From Paralichthys olivaceus (taxonomy: Eukaryota; Chordata; Actinopteri; Pleuronectiformes; Paralichthyidae), in contig NC_091105.1 of NCBI RefSeq assembly GCF_024713975.1, positions 23,519,439 to 23,583,438 on the forward strand: a stretch of 64,000 nucleotides of DNA, written 5' to 3'. The position numbers and the translations under genes were made by a program. Positions 35,391-47,200 of this stretch are shown here, one piece after another (positions within the stretch are counted from its first letter, which is position 1; each line of letters starts with the position of its first letter). A model generated the notes under the pieces. That model made no database searches, was not told where the DNA came from, and saw only the letters and a list, made by a program, of their open reading frames with translations.

Positions 35391-38300
35391 ATGCAAATGG
35401 AGCAGTGGCAGGACGCGGCCTCTCGGCAGGTCGAGCTGCTCACACACCGTCTGAATGAACTGCTGTCCAGGGGCCTGCAGCTGCTGCGCTCCGAGCTCGG
35501 CGTGGATTTAGGCTTGAAGCCCGAGCTCATTCCGCCATGGGTGATCCTCTTAGCGGCGTGCACCGGGCTGGTGCTGATGGTCGTCCTGTGGGCCTCGGTC
35601 TGCCGGGGTCTCTTCAAGAAACGACCCGCTCACAGTCCTGTGGACGACGGCATTGAAGTGACGCGCGGCGTCAGTAAACCCGTGAAACCCGAGGACCCGA
35701 AGAAAAAGAAGAAGAAAGCTGAAAAGGCACGTAAACCGAGCCGGTCTACACCCTTCTGTCGCTCGCTAACCGCACGGCCAACGAGGCTAGCTGTCATGCT
35801 AACATCTCATTGACAGCTGCAGCTAGCTTACACACTGTAACCTCAGGCTAGTGTCCAGACCCGGCCACGCTAGCCTGGGGCGGCGTTCCATACATTGACT
35901 GTAACCAAGGTGGGAATTGCGATAGCTGTCTTCATGGTTGGTTCACATGTTGTTTTCAGAAAGCCCAGCCTAACGGGAGAGCGGTTGCTGAACCCCAGGA
36001 GGAGGAGGAGGTCATCGTGTCTGAGGAGACGGTGCCACATCACCAGCCCACGACAGCAGAAGTCAAGGCTGAGAAGGTTGCAGAGGTAATTTTCTACCAG
36101 AGACACATGGCTACACATTCAGCTCAACATGACGGTGTGACCTGTACAGTTTTAGGTCCACTCACTGTGACGGATATTCCCTGGTGGGTATACATGCAGC
36201 TATTACCTTTAATTCATATGATCAGTGTTTTTCGGCATCATTTGCAATTGAACGCAGTACAGCAGACAACGCCACGTTTTCTTACTGTCACTCTGCAGTG
36301 ATGTTACCAGACCAGCTGCCAGTGTTGGGTTACTGTTTTTAACCTGCACATGCAGCAAAATCCTGCATCGTGACTCCTGTTCTAGAACAGTACAAGGTGC
36401 AGCCTTTTTCCAGAGAAAGCCCCCCCACATACCACAAACTGTGCTCCTCAAGGTGCTGGAATATCAGAATATACATTAGAGTGGACTCCAAGAAATGAAT
36501 GAGTATTACAAAAGATACATGGAACAGATTTAGAGTCAGTGTTAGGTGTAGTTTCACTTATAAATAGATGTGGCTGAAGCATGCTGATTTGAGTGACTCT
36601 CCATGGTTGGAGCATGGTTCCGCTTGCTCAGTTGCAGTTCTTGGAGGTCAAGTCATGTGTGCTTTGGGCTAGTATGTAGGTTTCTGAGGGGTCTTACAAG
36701 TTATAAAAAAAATTCAATAACTTACATTTTAGATCTTAAAAGGTCTTAAATACATTACATTATTACATACTAGGTCTTAAATACATTTAATGTGACATCA
36801 GTTGCAGCATGCATAGTTTGTAATGTCCCTTTGTGTTGTAGCTCTTTCAACAATACAGATATTTGCATGATGTAATAAAACTACAAACAAGACCAATGTG
36901 GAACTGATAACTACCAACAACCTGGTCAGAATTGATCTCAGTACACTTGACTTAGCTGTGGGAAGGATTATGTATACCTACTGTTTCTGCCTGTAGTTTG
37001 AGAGATAATGTTTCAAAGACTTTTAGCTGCTTCTCTGTATCTTTGCTTATGGGTAATTGACAATTAATTCTGGGACTCTGATATTTCCTCAATCTGTCAT
37101 ACTTGATGGTCTTAAATTTCATTTATCACTATTTTAAAAAGGTCTTAAATTTAACTTGTTGAAATCTGCAGAAATCGTGCCTCTCTCTATTTAATTAAGC
37201 CCTGTCTCACTACCCAAGCTTTTCACAAATACATTAGCTTTCCTGTCAACTTTATTTGTCCTCTTCCAGGTAAAGAAATCCAAGAAGAAGGCCAAACAGG
37301 CTGCGAGGGAGACTAAGTCAGTGACTGCAGATGGCAAAGAACCAGAAGAAGGTGAAATATTTTGAATCACATAATTAAGTTGATTTATTCAAAGTTATGT
37401 CTGGGTCTATTTTCATTTCACATTTTAAGCTTTTTTACAACACATAGATCAGCTAAAGTTTGCACAAATCTTCTAACAAATTTCAATGTTCTTTTGTATG
37501 TAGATTTCTTTATCTACCATTCTTAGACTGGTTGAATGGGACCATCCAAATACTTTTTTCTTTTTCAGGAAATTACATTTTGAGTTTATTTAAACGGTCT
37601 TTGCATCTACTGGGTCTTCATGCCTAATCTATATCATATTTACTTCCTTGCACTATGTTGCAACTAATTCCACGCTGCATTCACACTGACATTTCAGGCA
37701 CATGGGAGACCAAAGTCAGCAACAAGGAGAGGCGTGAACAGCGCAAGAAGGACAAAAGTTCTAGTGATGGCTCAGCCAGTCCTGGAGGAGGGGACACGCC
37801 TGTCAGCAATCCTCCAGAGCAGCCCAAGGCCCCTGCAGCCCCAATTTCTGCAAACCAGAAGAAGAAAAAAGGTGACTTCATTACAGATATTTTCAAGTTT
37901 TTACAATTGAGAAGAGAGAAGGAGTTTGTAATCGTCTTGTGTTTTTTTTTTTTTTACTTGTATACATGAACACAAAGCACAAATCTCCGGACCGTCTTGG
38001 ATAAACAGCCTTAATTTGGCATCTAGAGAGAGATCTGTGGAGGCGGTTGTTGCATTTATGTGCTCTCTTGTTGACTATACAAACAGCCATTAAGGGAATT
38101 GAAGTGAGTCTCGAGTGACTTTTGCTTAAAGTGTGTGTCTGTGCGTGCATGTGCGCGCTCTCCTCAAAAACATTCTCAAATGGATGGTGCACATATTGAC
38201 CTTAATCTTTTATTGTCAGGAGAATCCACAAAAGTGAAGACGGAGAAGATGGAGGCTGTTGTATCTAAAGGTAATATTCAGTTGAGAATTTTACAGCCAT

Positions 38301-41300
38301 TTAGGTCATGGAATATGAAATCACAAGTTCACATATTTCACCACGAACACTAGTATTTGTACTGAGTGCTACCCTCTTGGTTTTAGTGAACAGCAGAGAG
38401 GTGGCAGCAGAGATCGCTGGTGTGACGGACATGGCAGTCAATGTTCCTGCCCACATTGTGAGTCAGAAGTCAGGCCCCTGGACCAACAGTAGAGAACCAG
38501 TGTCACTTTGGAGAACAGAGATTGATGGTAAAATCTTTTATCTGGTTACTACATAACGTCTGAATCAGAATTCTATTTATTGCTGAGTTGTTTGTAACAT
38601 GCAGGTAAAATACTGTCAGCTGCACTGCGAGAAGTTTGAATGCGCTGGCAGATGTGACCGATCTACATTGAATTCAGTTTCCTAGCCATAGTTATAAAAC
38701 TGTGTTTCAGACTCGTGGACTGTGATTGACAGAGGAATGCCTGCCACTGAGCTAAAATTGTCTTTCGCTGGACTGGGAGTTGGTGCTGCTGGTAAATATA
38801 CATCTCAACACTAGTTGGCATCGTTTACCAAAGCATCACATGTGCCTGGCAGGTTGAGTCACTGACAAACACTGTCTTGTGTTTCTCGTAGAGCCGCATG
38901 CTGTGAGCGACCTGCCCTGGCTCAGTCAGCCCAGAGTGGACGAAGGGTGGTCTGGCCTCAGTAAGGATATATATTTATTTGAACTCTTGTTTAAAAAAAA
39001 AAAAAAAAAAAAAAGAAGAAGTTATTTAACTTCTTAGTTAACTGTACAACTTTTTTTTTCAGATGGTGGTTCAGCCGACCCCAGCTCTGACTGGAATGCC
39101 CCCTCTGAAGCCTGGGGCAACTTCGAGGAGCCCACTCCTGAGCTGGCTCCTGCTCAGGAGAAGACCCTCCCTGAGCCTATCAAGGTTAATCTTCTGGTCA
39201 GAGTCACTTGTACATATGCCCAGGCTTGATGCAAAGCTGAGCATTCTTCTGGTTACCTGGAAGCTCAAAAAACAACAAGCCCGTAGTTGATGAGTCCTCT
39301 GGGCTCATCATGGCAGCTGTCTTGTTTCTTCTTTGTTGCTCGTAATAGTGACTCAACAGAGTGAATACACACAGGAACTTTGTTGTTTTACTTTTTATTG
39401 AAGAATAGTAAAGCCATGACTCTCCTACAAAGTTCATCTACAGTGGCTGACATCTCAGGACTATCTGGATGTGTAAAAAGCATGTTTTTACCATTTTTTA
39501 TCATGACACACATTGTGATTAGTCATAGCATAGAAAATAGATGTGTTTATGTATAGATGTACATTATCATTAATGTAAATGCTGGTGTTTACCATGCATC
39601 ACTTCATCAATGCTATATTTTAGATTGCCTCCAGATGGTGATAAGAATTTTAAATCTGAGACACAACATGCATAACTGAACTTCTCTTTTATTCCATTTT
39701 CAGTGAATCTGAATTATTCAGCTTAAAATGTCATGTTTGTTACTGTTTAACATTTTTAATCACTTTCTTTCTCTCTGACCGTATGTTATGTTTGTGTTCC
39801 TCAGGTTGATGACGAGGATGAAAAGGACAAGGGAGAGACTGCTTCTGATGGAGCAGCTAAAACTAAAAAGAAAAAGAAGAAGAAGAAGAAGGCTGCAGAG
39901 GAGGGAGGAGCTACTGACCAGGTAACCACCAATGAGAAAAACATTTTTTTCTGTCTTTCAGTCTTTGACATGTAAACTCAACTTGTTTCTTGTCAAGGGC
40001 GAGGAGCCAGAGAAGGAGGCAACGCCTGCAGCCTCGGTGAAGAAGCATCCACCTCTTCAGGAGAATCCTGCTGCAACCCAGCCTGTCAAAGCAGCTGCTG
40101 CTGCTGAGGTCAGTTGAGCTTATACTTGACACAAAAGCATGTGTAGTCTAAACGTGTTCCTCTTCAAGATCCGCAGAACTCTCATCTGTAGGTTAACTAT
40201 TCTAGTGTGATCTTGGATACATACATTTTCAGATGCGTTCAATTTTTTTTTAAATAACTGCAATTATAAAAAGAGTGTTTTACTTTTCCTGTTAGGCAAG
40301 AGTTGAGCGACCAGTGAAGGGCAACGTATCCCCAAAACCCCCCGTCACTCAAGTGCCACAGAAGCCCACTGATGGAGAGACCACTGCCAAGCAGAACAGC
40401 CTTCCTGCTCCAGCTCAACAGAGTAAGCACACTGGGCCTCATTCACCAATATCTAAGAACTTTTCTCAGAAAACATTACATAAGAATAACAACGCTTTAA
40501 ACTGCAGAATTCTTCACAGTCTATGTTCTTATATTGAAGAATGCCATGTCTTTGTAAGTTAAAAGCGCGTGCCAGTTTTTCCTAATTAGCAAAGGTAAAC
40601 GCCCCACCAATGCTCATAGAAGGGCATGAGACTGCAGTGCCCACCGTACAGTTTATGGTGCACAGAACTCACAGAAACTCAGGTTTAAGAAGCCAGGAGT
40701 GATTGAACAAAAATTTAATGACAGCACCGCACCAGATTCAAACTGTTAAAAAAGTTGTTATACTGTTTAGTGACAGCAGTGGACATAAAATACCACAAAT
40801 AAACGATCCATGGAATACAATTACACATTAAGTCAGAGCTGTATTGGGAGAAAGTCGCATAATTGAAGTAAACAAATGGTTTGATCTCAGATAGATTTGA
40901 AGTCAAAATAAATATTGCCAAAACCAGAAGAGCGAAAGGGAAGGGCGTTAGGAGTTATCTGAGCTGGGGCAGCGCATCATTGGAAACAAATGCACTGCAG
41001 GTAAACCGGCAGCTGAGCATCTGTGGATACTTGACCCGAGCCTGATAGATCCATCAGGACCGAACATGCCGTTTCAGACCAAATGTTTTGAATAATATTC
41101 AGGTTCAGGTCCTGCGTGGGTCGCCCACAGGGAGATGCAACCATGCTGTGTGGGGAACTAAAGCTGTAAACACTGCAAGGAAACCTCTAACTTGGTGCAT
41201 TATTGAAGATACTAATGTAGACCTATCATGATAACAAATTGTTGGATGATATTTTGTTCCAGAAATTATTTTGATAAATTACATTATTGTAATAATTTTG

Positions 41301-42013
41301 AAACCATTTCATACCACTGATATATTGATAATATCATAGCATAATAATAGAAATAATCTTTTCGAAGAGCAATTTACCTTGAATTCTTAAGAATATTCAG
41401 TTTGACATTTAAATTATAATTCAAAATATTAAAATAAATGATTAGCACATAAATATAATAAACCTCATGTAACCAAAACAATAAACAACTCTGGTGCTGT
41501 TAACAAAAATTGCTATGAAGTCACATATTATATTTATTTATTTATTAATTGATGGTGTCAGATCATGAACCGGATCATTACGGTCACTTTAACACTGATG
41601 TCCTGGTTTTGCACGTCACAACACGAGATGAGTGATCAGGTAAATGGTAAATGGTAAATTTATATAGCGCTTGAATACAGGTCCTAATAACCTGTGATGA
41701 GTGTTGTTGTTTATAAGTTAAAGAGAGAGTAGTGTGGAGGGGGGGCACAGGAAACTCCTGCACGGTACAAATCCACTGCTGCTTCTGCTCTGATAATGAA
41801 GCTGGATTTTAATCAGAGAATCGAAAATCTTTTTCTATTTTTTTTTTTTTTTTAACCCAGCCCTTGGTGTGTCCCTACTGATGTGAAACACTCAATCACA
41901 TGTTCAGAGTTGTCTGACTAACCATCCTCTCCTTTTTTGTGTCCTCAGAAAAACCTGAGGAGAGCCAAGCCCCTAAACCAGCAAAGAAGAAGAAGGCAAG
42001 AAGAGAGACATGA
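35391..42013 (+). CDS. mtdh: mtdh: metadherin (LYRIC/AEG-1), 13 exons
   Basis: Exons: 35391-35726, 35960-36085, 37270-37351, 37698-37871, 38220-38270, 38387-38527, 38711-38791, 38892-38960, 39063-39184, 39805-39921, 39998-40108, 40296-40422, 41949-42013. Sum 1,602 nt, 533 aa (human 582 as recalled). One membrane segment lies near residues 50-71 (WVILLAACTGLVLMVVLW), after an amphipathic helix with a LLRSELGVDLGL motif. Lysine-rich stretches, including nine consecutive Lys in exon 10, act as nuclear/nucleolar signals in the family. The SND1-binding motif is preserved as SDWNAPSEAWGNF, with Trp 364 and Trp 371 matching the two key tryptophans in human. The C-terminus KKKKARRET is as in mammals. 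MTDH is an ER/nuclear scaffold promoting RISC-related SND1 activity and NF-kB signalling. The start could be ATG 35391 or 35397. The exon 1 donor is unusual (see findings). Other introns are GT-AG. Confidence 0.93.
36086..37269 (+). other. mtdh: mtdh intron 2
   Basis: Contains a cluster of aggtcttaaata/ttaaaaggtcttaaat words at 36690-37150 that looks like a degraded dispersed repeat. No exon was recognised. Confidence 0.4.
38991..39014. repeat. Poly(A) run in mtdh intron 8
   Basis: About 20 consecutive A residues in the middle of a 102-bp intron. Length is likely polymorphic. It lies upstream of the T-rich acceptor tract. Confidence 0.85.
40423..41948. repeat. Repeat-filled mtdh intron 12
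   Basis: At least three pieces are visible. First, gggcctcattcaccaata at 40434, a word typical of the ends of PIF/Harbinger-like fish MITEs. Second, 41560-41640, which matches the 14474-14545 block in ubr5 intron 14 (ggtcactttaacactgat, then cctggttttgc), so it is a second copy of that family. Third, taaatggtaaatttatatag at 41648, the reverse-oriented tail word of the SINE family seen at 49923. The intron is otherwise AT-rich and has no exon. Confidence 0.45.
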
Positions 42014-42965
42014 GATCGAGTCCACTTGGCAGACCTCTGTATGCAAAGGACTTCATATCCTGTTTATGCAACACCTTTTGTGACAAGGACTTTGAACTAG
42101 GGTCTTCAAGATGAACTTACCTTAAACACATGTCGGGAAAATGAAAACCATTTTTATACACGTGGAGTTTCAGTCAGTGGATCATTGAAAACTGAACCTA
42201 GATGCAGTGCAGTCTAATCTAATGCGGTTAATGATTTTAAGTACGCATTTGAAACTGATTCTGTCTTCTAATTCTACTGAATCAAATAACGGATTGAAGG
42301 AGCTGTATTGTAATCATTAGGCCTGTTGAAAATACTGATCATGTGTAGAAAATTGACGTCAGTGGCTAACGACTGGAGTGTCCTGTGCAGAGAATGAAAA
42401 TGGTCAACTTGCATCAGGTCACAAAGTACTCGGGCCACGATGTTGATCTGGATTTTGATTTTCAGTCTTTTACTTTTGCTCTGAAATTTGTGAGCCATGA
42501 TGGTACAGTGAGCACCAATGGGTGAATAGAGCACAGCGATCAAATGTTTATTTCACACAAACGGTTTTGGCTCAGTAGGATGTAAAACATTTGTGACATT
42601 AATGAGACATGAGCATCATTAGGCACAGGAAAGGGAATCTTGTCTGCTCTGTATTTTTGCATTCTTTTGTGTGACTACAACATTTCATTGACTTGATCCA
42701 TCTGGTTTGTCCTTTATCTGACATTGTACTGCAGTGTGTCAACAACTGTGTCCTTGCTGTTTTTACTATCTGACTGCTTTGTGGCTTGAGCCGTGCGGGA
42801 GCCTCTGATCATAGATGTACCATGGTGTCACTGACCTCTTCATGATTTTCCACCTGTGGTTGATTTGGAAATCTTCAGAAACTTTTGTAAAACTTGTTTG
42901 TAATAAAAGAAACGCTAAAGCCATATGTAAAAATACTAAATAAAGGCCAGTTTTCTATGGTCAGG
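42014..42965 (+). terminator. mtdh: mtdh 3'UTR with poly(A) signals
   Basis: Two aataaa hexamers at 42902-42907 and 42939-42944 are followed by a T/G-rich stretch (ttttctatggtcaggcttct). The transcript probably ends near 42960. No other feature in the UTR was recognised. Confidence 0.65.
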
Positions 42966-44218
42966 CTTCTTTGTGTTACACGGTTTGAGTCAGCAGCTTA
43001 CAGAGGTCCTGAGTGGTGCAAGTGTGCACAAGATAAATCACCTTGAGGTGCCCCATGGAAACCGTCCACTGTGTAATGATTAATGAAAGAGGACGAGCTG
43101 TCATTTAATGAAGCGTACTGGGAAACAAGAAGCTATATTGAGCCTCAGGCCTCCAGGCTATCCTTTACTATATATATATACTCAGCCTAAAACCACAGTT
43201 TTATAGGATATCAGAAAAGAAGTGTGAGTTGACTTGACATATGGGCTAAAAGTAATTGAATACAGTGGGAGGTGTAAAATGTGATGGGTTACATCACCGG
43301 ATTGGAGCCTATCTTGTCTGTCTGGTACGTCAAGTTAAAGAGTAAAACAGAACAAATCTGGAAGCAGTACGTTTTTGTTTTCAAAATAATAGAACTGCAA
43401 GAAGAATTATCAGGCTTTTTTGTCTACAGATGGTTCGAAAAAACAAAACTAGAACAACTGAAGCACTGACGTGAACTCAAGGAATAAACATTACATGATC
43501 ATGTTTATAATACTTGATTGTATTATACATATATTTAACTGATATCTTTTAGTGTAAGTGTAAATATATTTTATACAGTTGGTGTTGCAAAATGGGGACA
43601 CTATAATTCATTTATACTTAATTATTTGATAACTATAATCTATTTCATTTAATTATTTAAATGGGATATACATTCTACTAATTAGCAAAGTATAATCCAC
43701 TCTGTATATGAATATATATATTAAACGTAGGCCCTATATTTATATGATTGATGTACATATATTTATGTATGGATATCTTATCCATCGACTTATAACTAGT
43801 TTCAATGGGGTACTTTAAAATTGTATTAAAAAATACATAAATTAAATGTTAAAAATATGTGCGGGCTATATATGGTAGAAACCAGTATTGTGAAAACCAC
43901 ACCCAAATGTGACAACATTTTAAAACATGCAATACCTTCAGTACACGTTATATATCAGTATAAAAGAGAAAATTCGATATGTATATTTGTATGACAAATC
44001 GCAACACAGATATCAATGTCTTACTTTGAAAAGGACGTTTCCTGTTTGCCTGACGCTGACTTGACGCGTCTCTCGGCGAGGAGCGGCGGTCAGTTCGGAA
44101 GCAGTCGGGTCCCGTTCGTCATTCCTCGGCGAGCTTCGACGCTCGGCGGACGCTCCCTGGAGAGCGGGCTCCCTGTCCCTTGATGCCCGGCGCAGTGCTG
44201 TGAGACAGCGGACTGACG
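42966..44218 (+). other. mtdh-laptm4b intergenic region
   Basis: AT-rich spacer with no gene; the 62-codon frame at 43281 has no homology that I recognise. The last 180 bp (44040-44218) is GC-rich with several CpGs and is the likely laptm4b promoter/5'UTR. Confidence 0.5.
44183..44203 (+). other. Possible 6-codon upstream ORF before laptm4b
   Basis: ATG 44183 opens a frame of six codons ending at TGA 44201-44203, 15 nt before the laptm4b start. The spacing would allow reinitiation if the segment is transcribed. Confidence 0.35.
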
Positions 44219-47200
44219 ATGCTGATCTCCCCGTGGGACCGCTGGTACTCCACCAGCTGCTGCCTGTGCTGCCATGTCCGCACAGGAACCATCATCCTGG
44301 GAGTCTGGTACATGGTGAGCACCGCCCGGTAGTTAGTCCCTCACTGCTCCTGTAGACATCCAGTAACACTATCACCAGGGAAAACACCTTTGTGCTAATG
44401 ATGGATTTTACTGTAAGAGCCTGAGCTGTTCTTATTTGCAGAAGAGGAGTTCATTAGTTTTCTTTAAAGACCACATCATAGCAGAAGTTCTCAGTTTGTT
44501 GTACTTAAAGTCACTGAGGTGGTAACGTGGACATAAAGGAATTATTTAACTTCAGGTGGAAAATAACTCATAATGTTTGGTTATTTCACACAATGAAAAC
44601 ATGAACATCTACGTATCCTCTTTGTTTCACTGTTAAATCTAAATGTGGAATATATCAATGAACTGGTGGTTAGTGAATGCACATGAGAAACACTGCAAGT
44701 GGAAAAATCCTCTCTCTGCTTCCTATGAATAAATTAGCAGTGGGCCTCTTCAGGTAGCAGCCTTTGTGTCAAGCTGCCAATTGACTGCAAAGAATTTTCC
44801 ATTGCATCCACCTGAGCAGTGGGGATGTATGAGTCATCTGCATAATGAGCTGCACCAGCCAGACCAAAACAAAGACGTGTCTGCAGAACTTCCAATTTAA
44901 TATAACGAAACTATTTCCAGGGACAAAGTTAAATTGATTGTATTTAGGTTTGTACAGTTGTTGCTTATGGAGAGGGACATAGACCACCCTGCAGCTTGTT
45001 GAGACGAATCCATGTATGCCAGGTCACAGATTTAGAAAGCTTAAAAATACATTCAGCATCTGCACCTTTTCAGGCTCCTGTTCCTCCTCCTCCGCTCCAT
45101 CTCCTGTCCATATTTCCCCTGTCTGTCTGACTGTCTGTCCATGCGGTTGCCTTATCTTTATCTGACCATATGTCCCTTGTCCCTAAGCTCATCAATGCTG
45201 TGGTGCTCCTCATCCTGCTCACAGCCCTCAGTGATCCTGAGCAGTACCACCTGACCAGCGCTGAGTTGGCTAATGACCTGGATGTCATGGACGATGCCAG
45301 TAAGTAGCCCAGAGGGCTGGTGCTTCACAGAAAATGTCCCATATGTAGTCCCACAGTTAAGTGAGGAGAATAGCAGAGACACTGCTGTGCACATCTACTC
45401 ATCATTACTTGTACTATTTTTAATAAAATGCATCAGTGTCCTCTTGCTCATCTGTATCACAAATACCCAATATATATACAATATGTAGGCCTCTTATTTT
45501 TAAATTCACCCAATTATCCAATTTTTATATTCATATCATATTATATATGATTTAGAATTTACATATATATATACGTGTGTGTGTGGTTTTTTTTTCAATA
45601 TCTCCTTATACTAATGCACAAATAAGTCTCATCACAAATAATATTTCCGTGGGATCAATAAAGTTTCTCTTATTTTAGTATGCTCTAGTTTCTGCTACAC
45701 GTAATGACGTCTACTCTGTAAGAAAAACCCTTTCTATTCTACCTGAAACTAACTCTCCTGAAATTGACTGTGACAGATGACTTAATCTCTGCTTGTGGGG
45801 TGAAAGGTTCAGTCGTGTTGGCAGGCAACTGACTAATGGAGGGATTTATTATTGTTGTTAGAGGGACCTCACACATTTGTCTAGACGACATGCAGCGTTT
45901 CTTTTTGGATCTAACACCCAAAGCCACAGACACGCAAACCTAATGAAAAGCCTTCTTAACAGACCGGGTGTAAACTGGAGCAGTCTGACTGGAGATGGCT
46001 GCTGGTGACCTCTGATTGGGAATGACTGTTATGTCCCAGCTCCAGTGGATTCGGTTTACGATCCCTATGATCCGTTAATTCGAATTAGATTAAGAATTAG
46101 AAAGTCATTGCACAAAATCAATATGCCTGGAGGTGCAGGCTTTAGAGTCCCTGTAATGTTGCTCTGATCTGACAAACAACAAGATGAGCTGACAATTACT
46201 GTGTGATCGTTTACTCTCTCAACATCCAATGACTGTCCAGAGACTTGTTGTATAGCATAATATTTTCCTCCCCCAATGATTAAACTGATGATTGTAGTGA
46301 TTAATGAAGACTCTGCCTCGATACAGGTGATCCTGCACAAATCGATCAATCGACAAATCCCCTTAAAAACTGCTGTCACCTGGAAACAAGTTGTCAGAAA
46401 CCCGAGAGACAATGGAGTAAAAGTCAAATACACGTCACATTGTAATGAAAAATAATGTAGTTAGGTAATATAAAGCAATTGTAGCTCTTTAAATGTAATT
46501 GCTTCTGGTTTAAACTATCTCAGTCAGTGACTTTTGAGACTTTCTGCCTTTTCTACTGATTACATTTTATGTGTTTGAATAAATACTGTTTGATTTTTAC
46601 AAAGTCTGCTGAATTAAATTCCATAAGATGTGGTACACTGCCTCTCTGGACACTTTTAAATGCTTTTATTAGCAAATGTGATTCATACTGTGACTCAGAA
46701 CTGCAAAATATCCAGCATCAGTTATGTTGTCCATTTCTAAATGGCTTTTCAATGGGTCAGAGAACTGTTCTTCCATCAGATTCACAATCTGTGGTGAGTA
46801 CTGACACATGGTTTTTGATTTTGCCTGCTGCTGTCATTACGTAACCGATCTGTTCTGTGGTAACATGACACAACGTTGTGTTATGTTGAGTTGATATGAG
46901 GTCAGGCTGACATGAAGCGCATCACAGGGCAGAGTCAATTCCTTGTTTGTTTGACAGATGCAACATGTTATTTGTCTTCAACACACAATTTGTTTTCCCC
47001 AGATCAGCAGGACATGACGATAAAAAATATTTATAATATATATTTTCTAACTTAAATTTCCTTTCGTCTCCAGACATGTGCATCGCCTCAGCCATCTCTC
47101 TGCTGATGATTCTTATATGTGGGATGGCAACATATGGTGCATACAAGGTAAACTGATATACTTAAACAACGCGCACAGTTACACACTGAACCTGTTAGTC

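Noticed and set aside
35391-35398. Octamer atgcaaat (Oct-1 type) overlapping the mtdh start codon
   Set aside because: It overlaps coding sequence and is short enough to be chance; no supporting context.
45651-45670. LINE-like tail gtgggatcaataaagtttct
   Set aside because: Too short to assign to an element.
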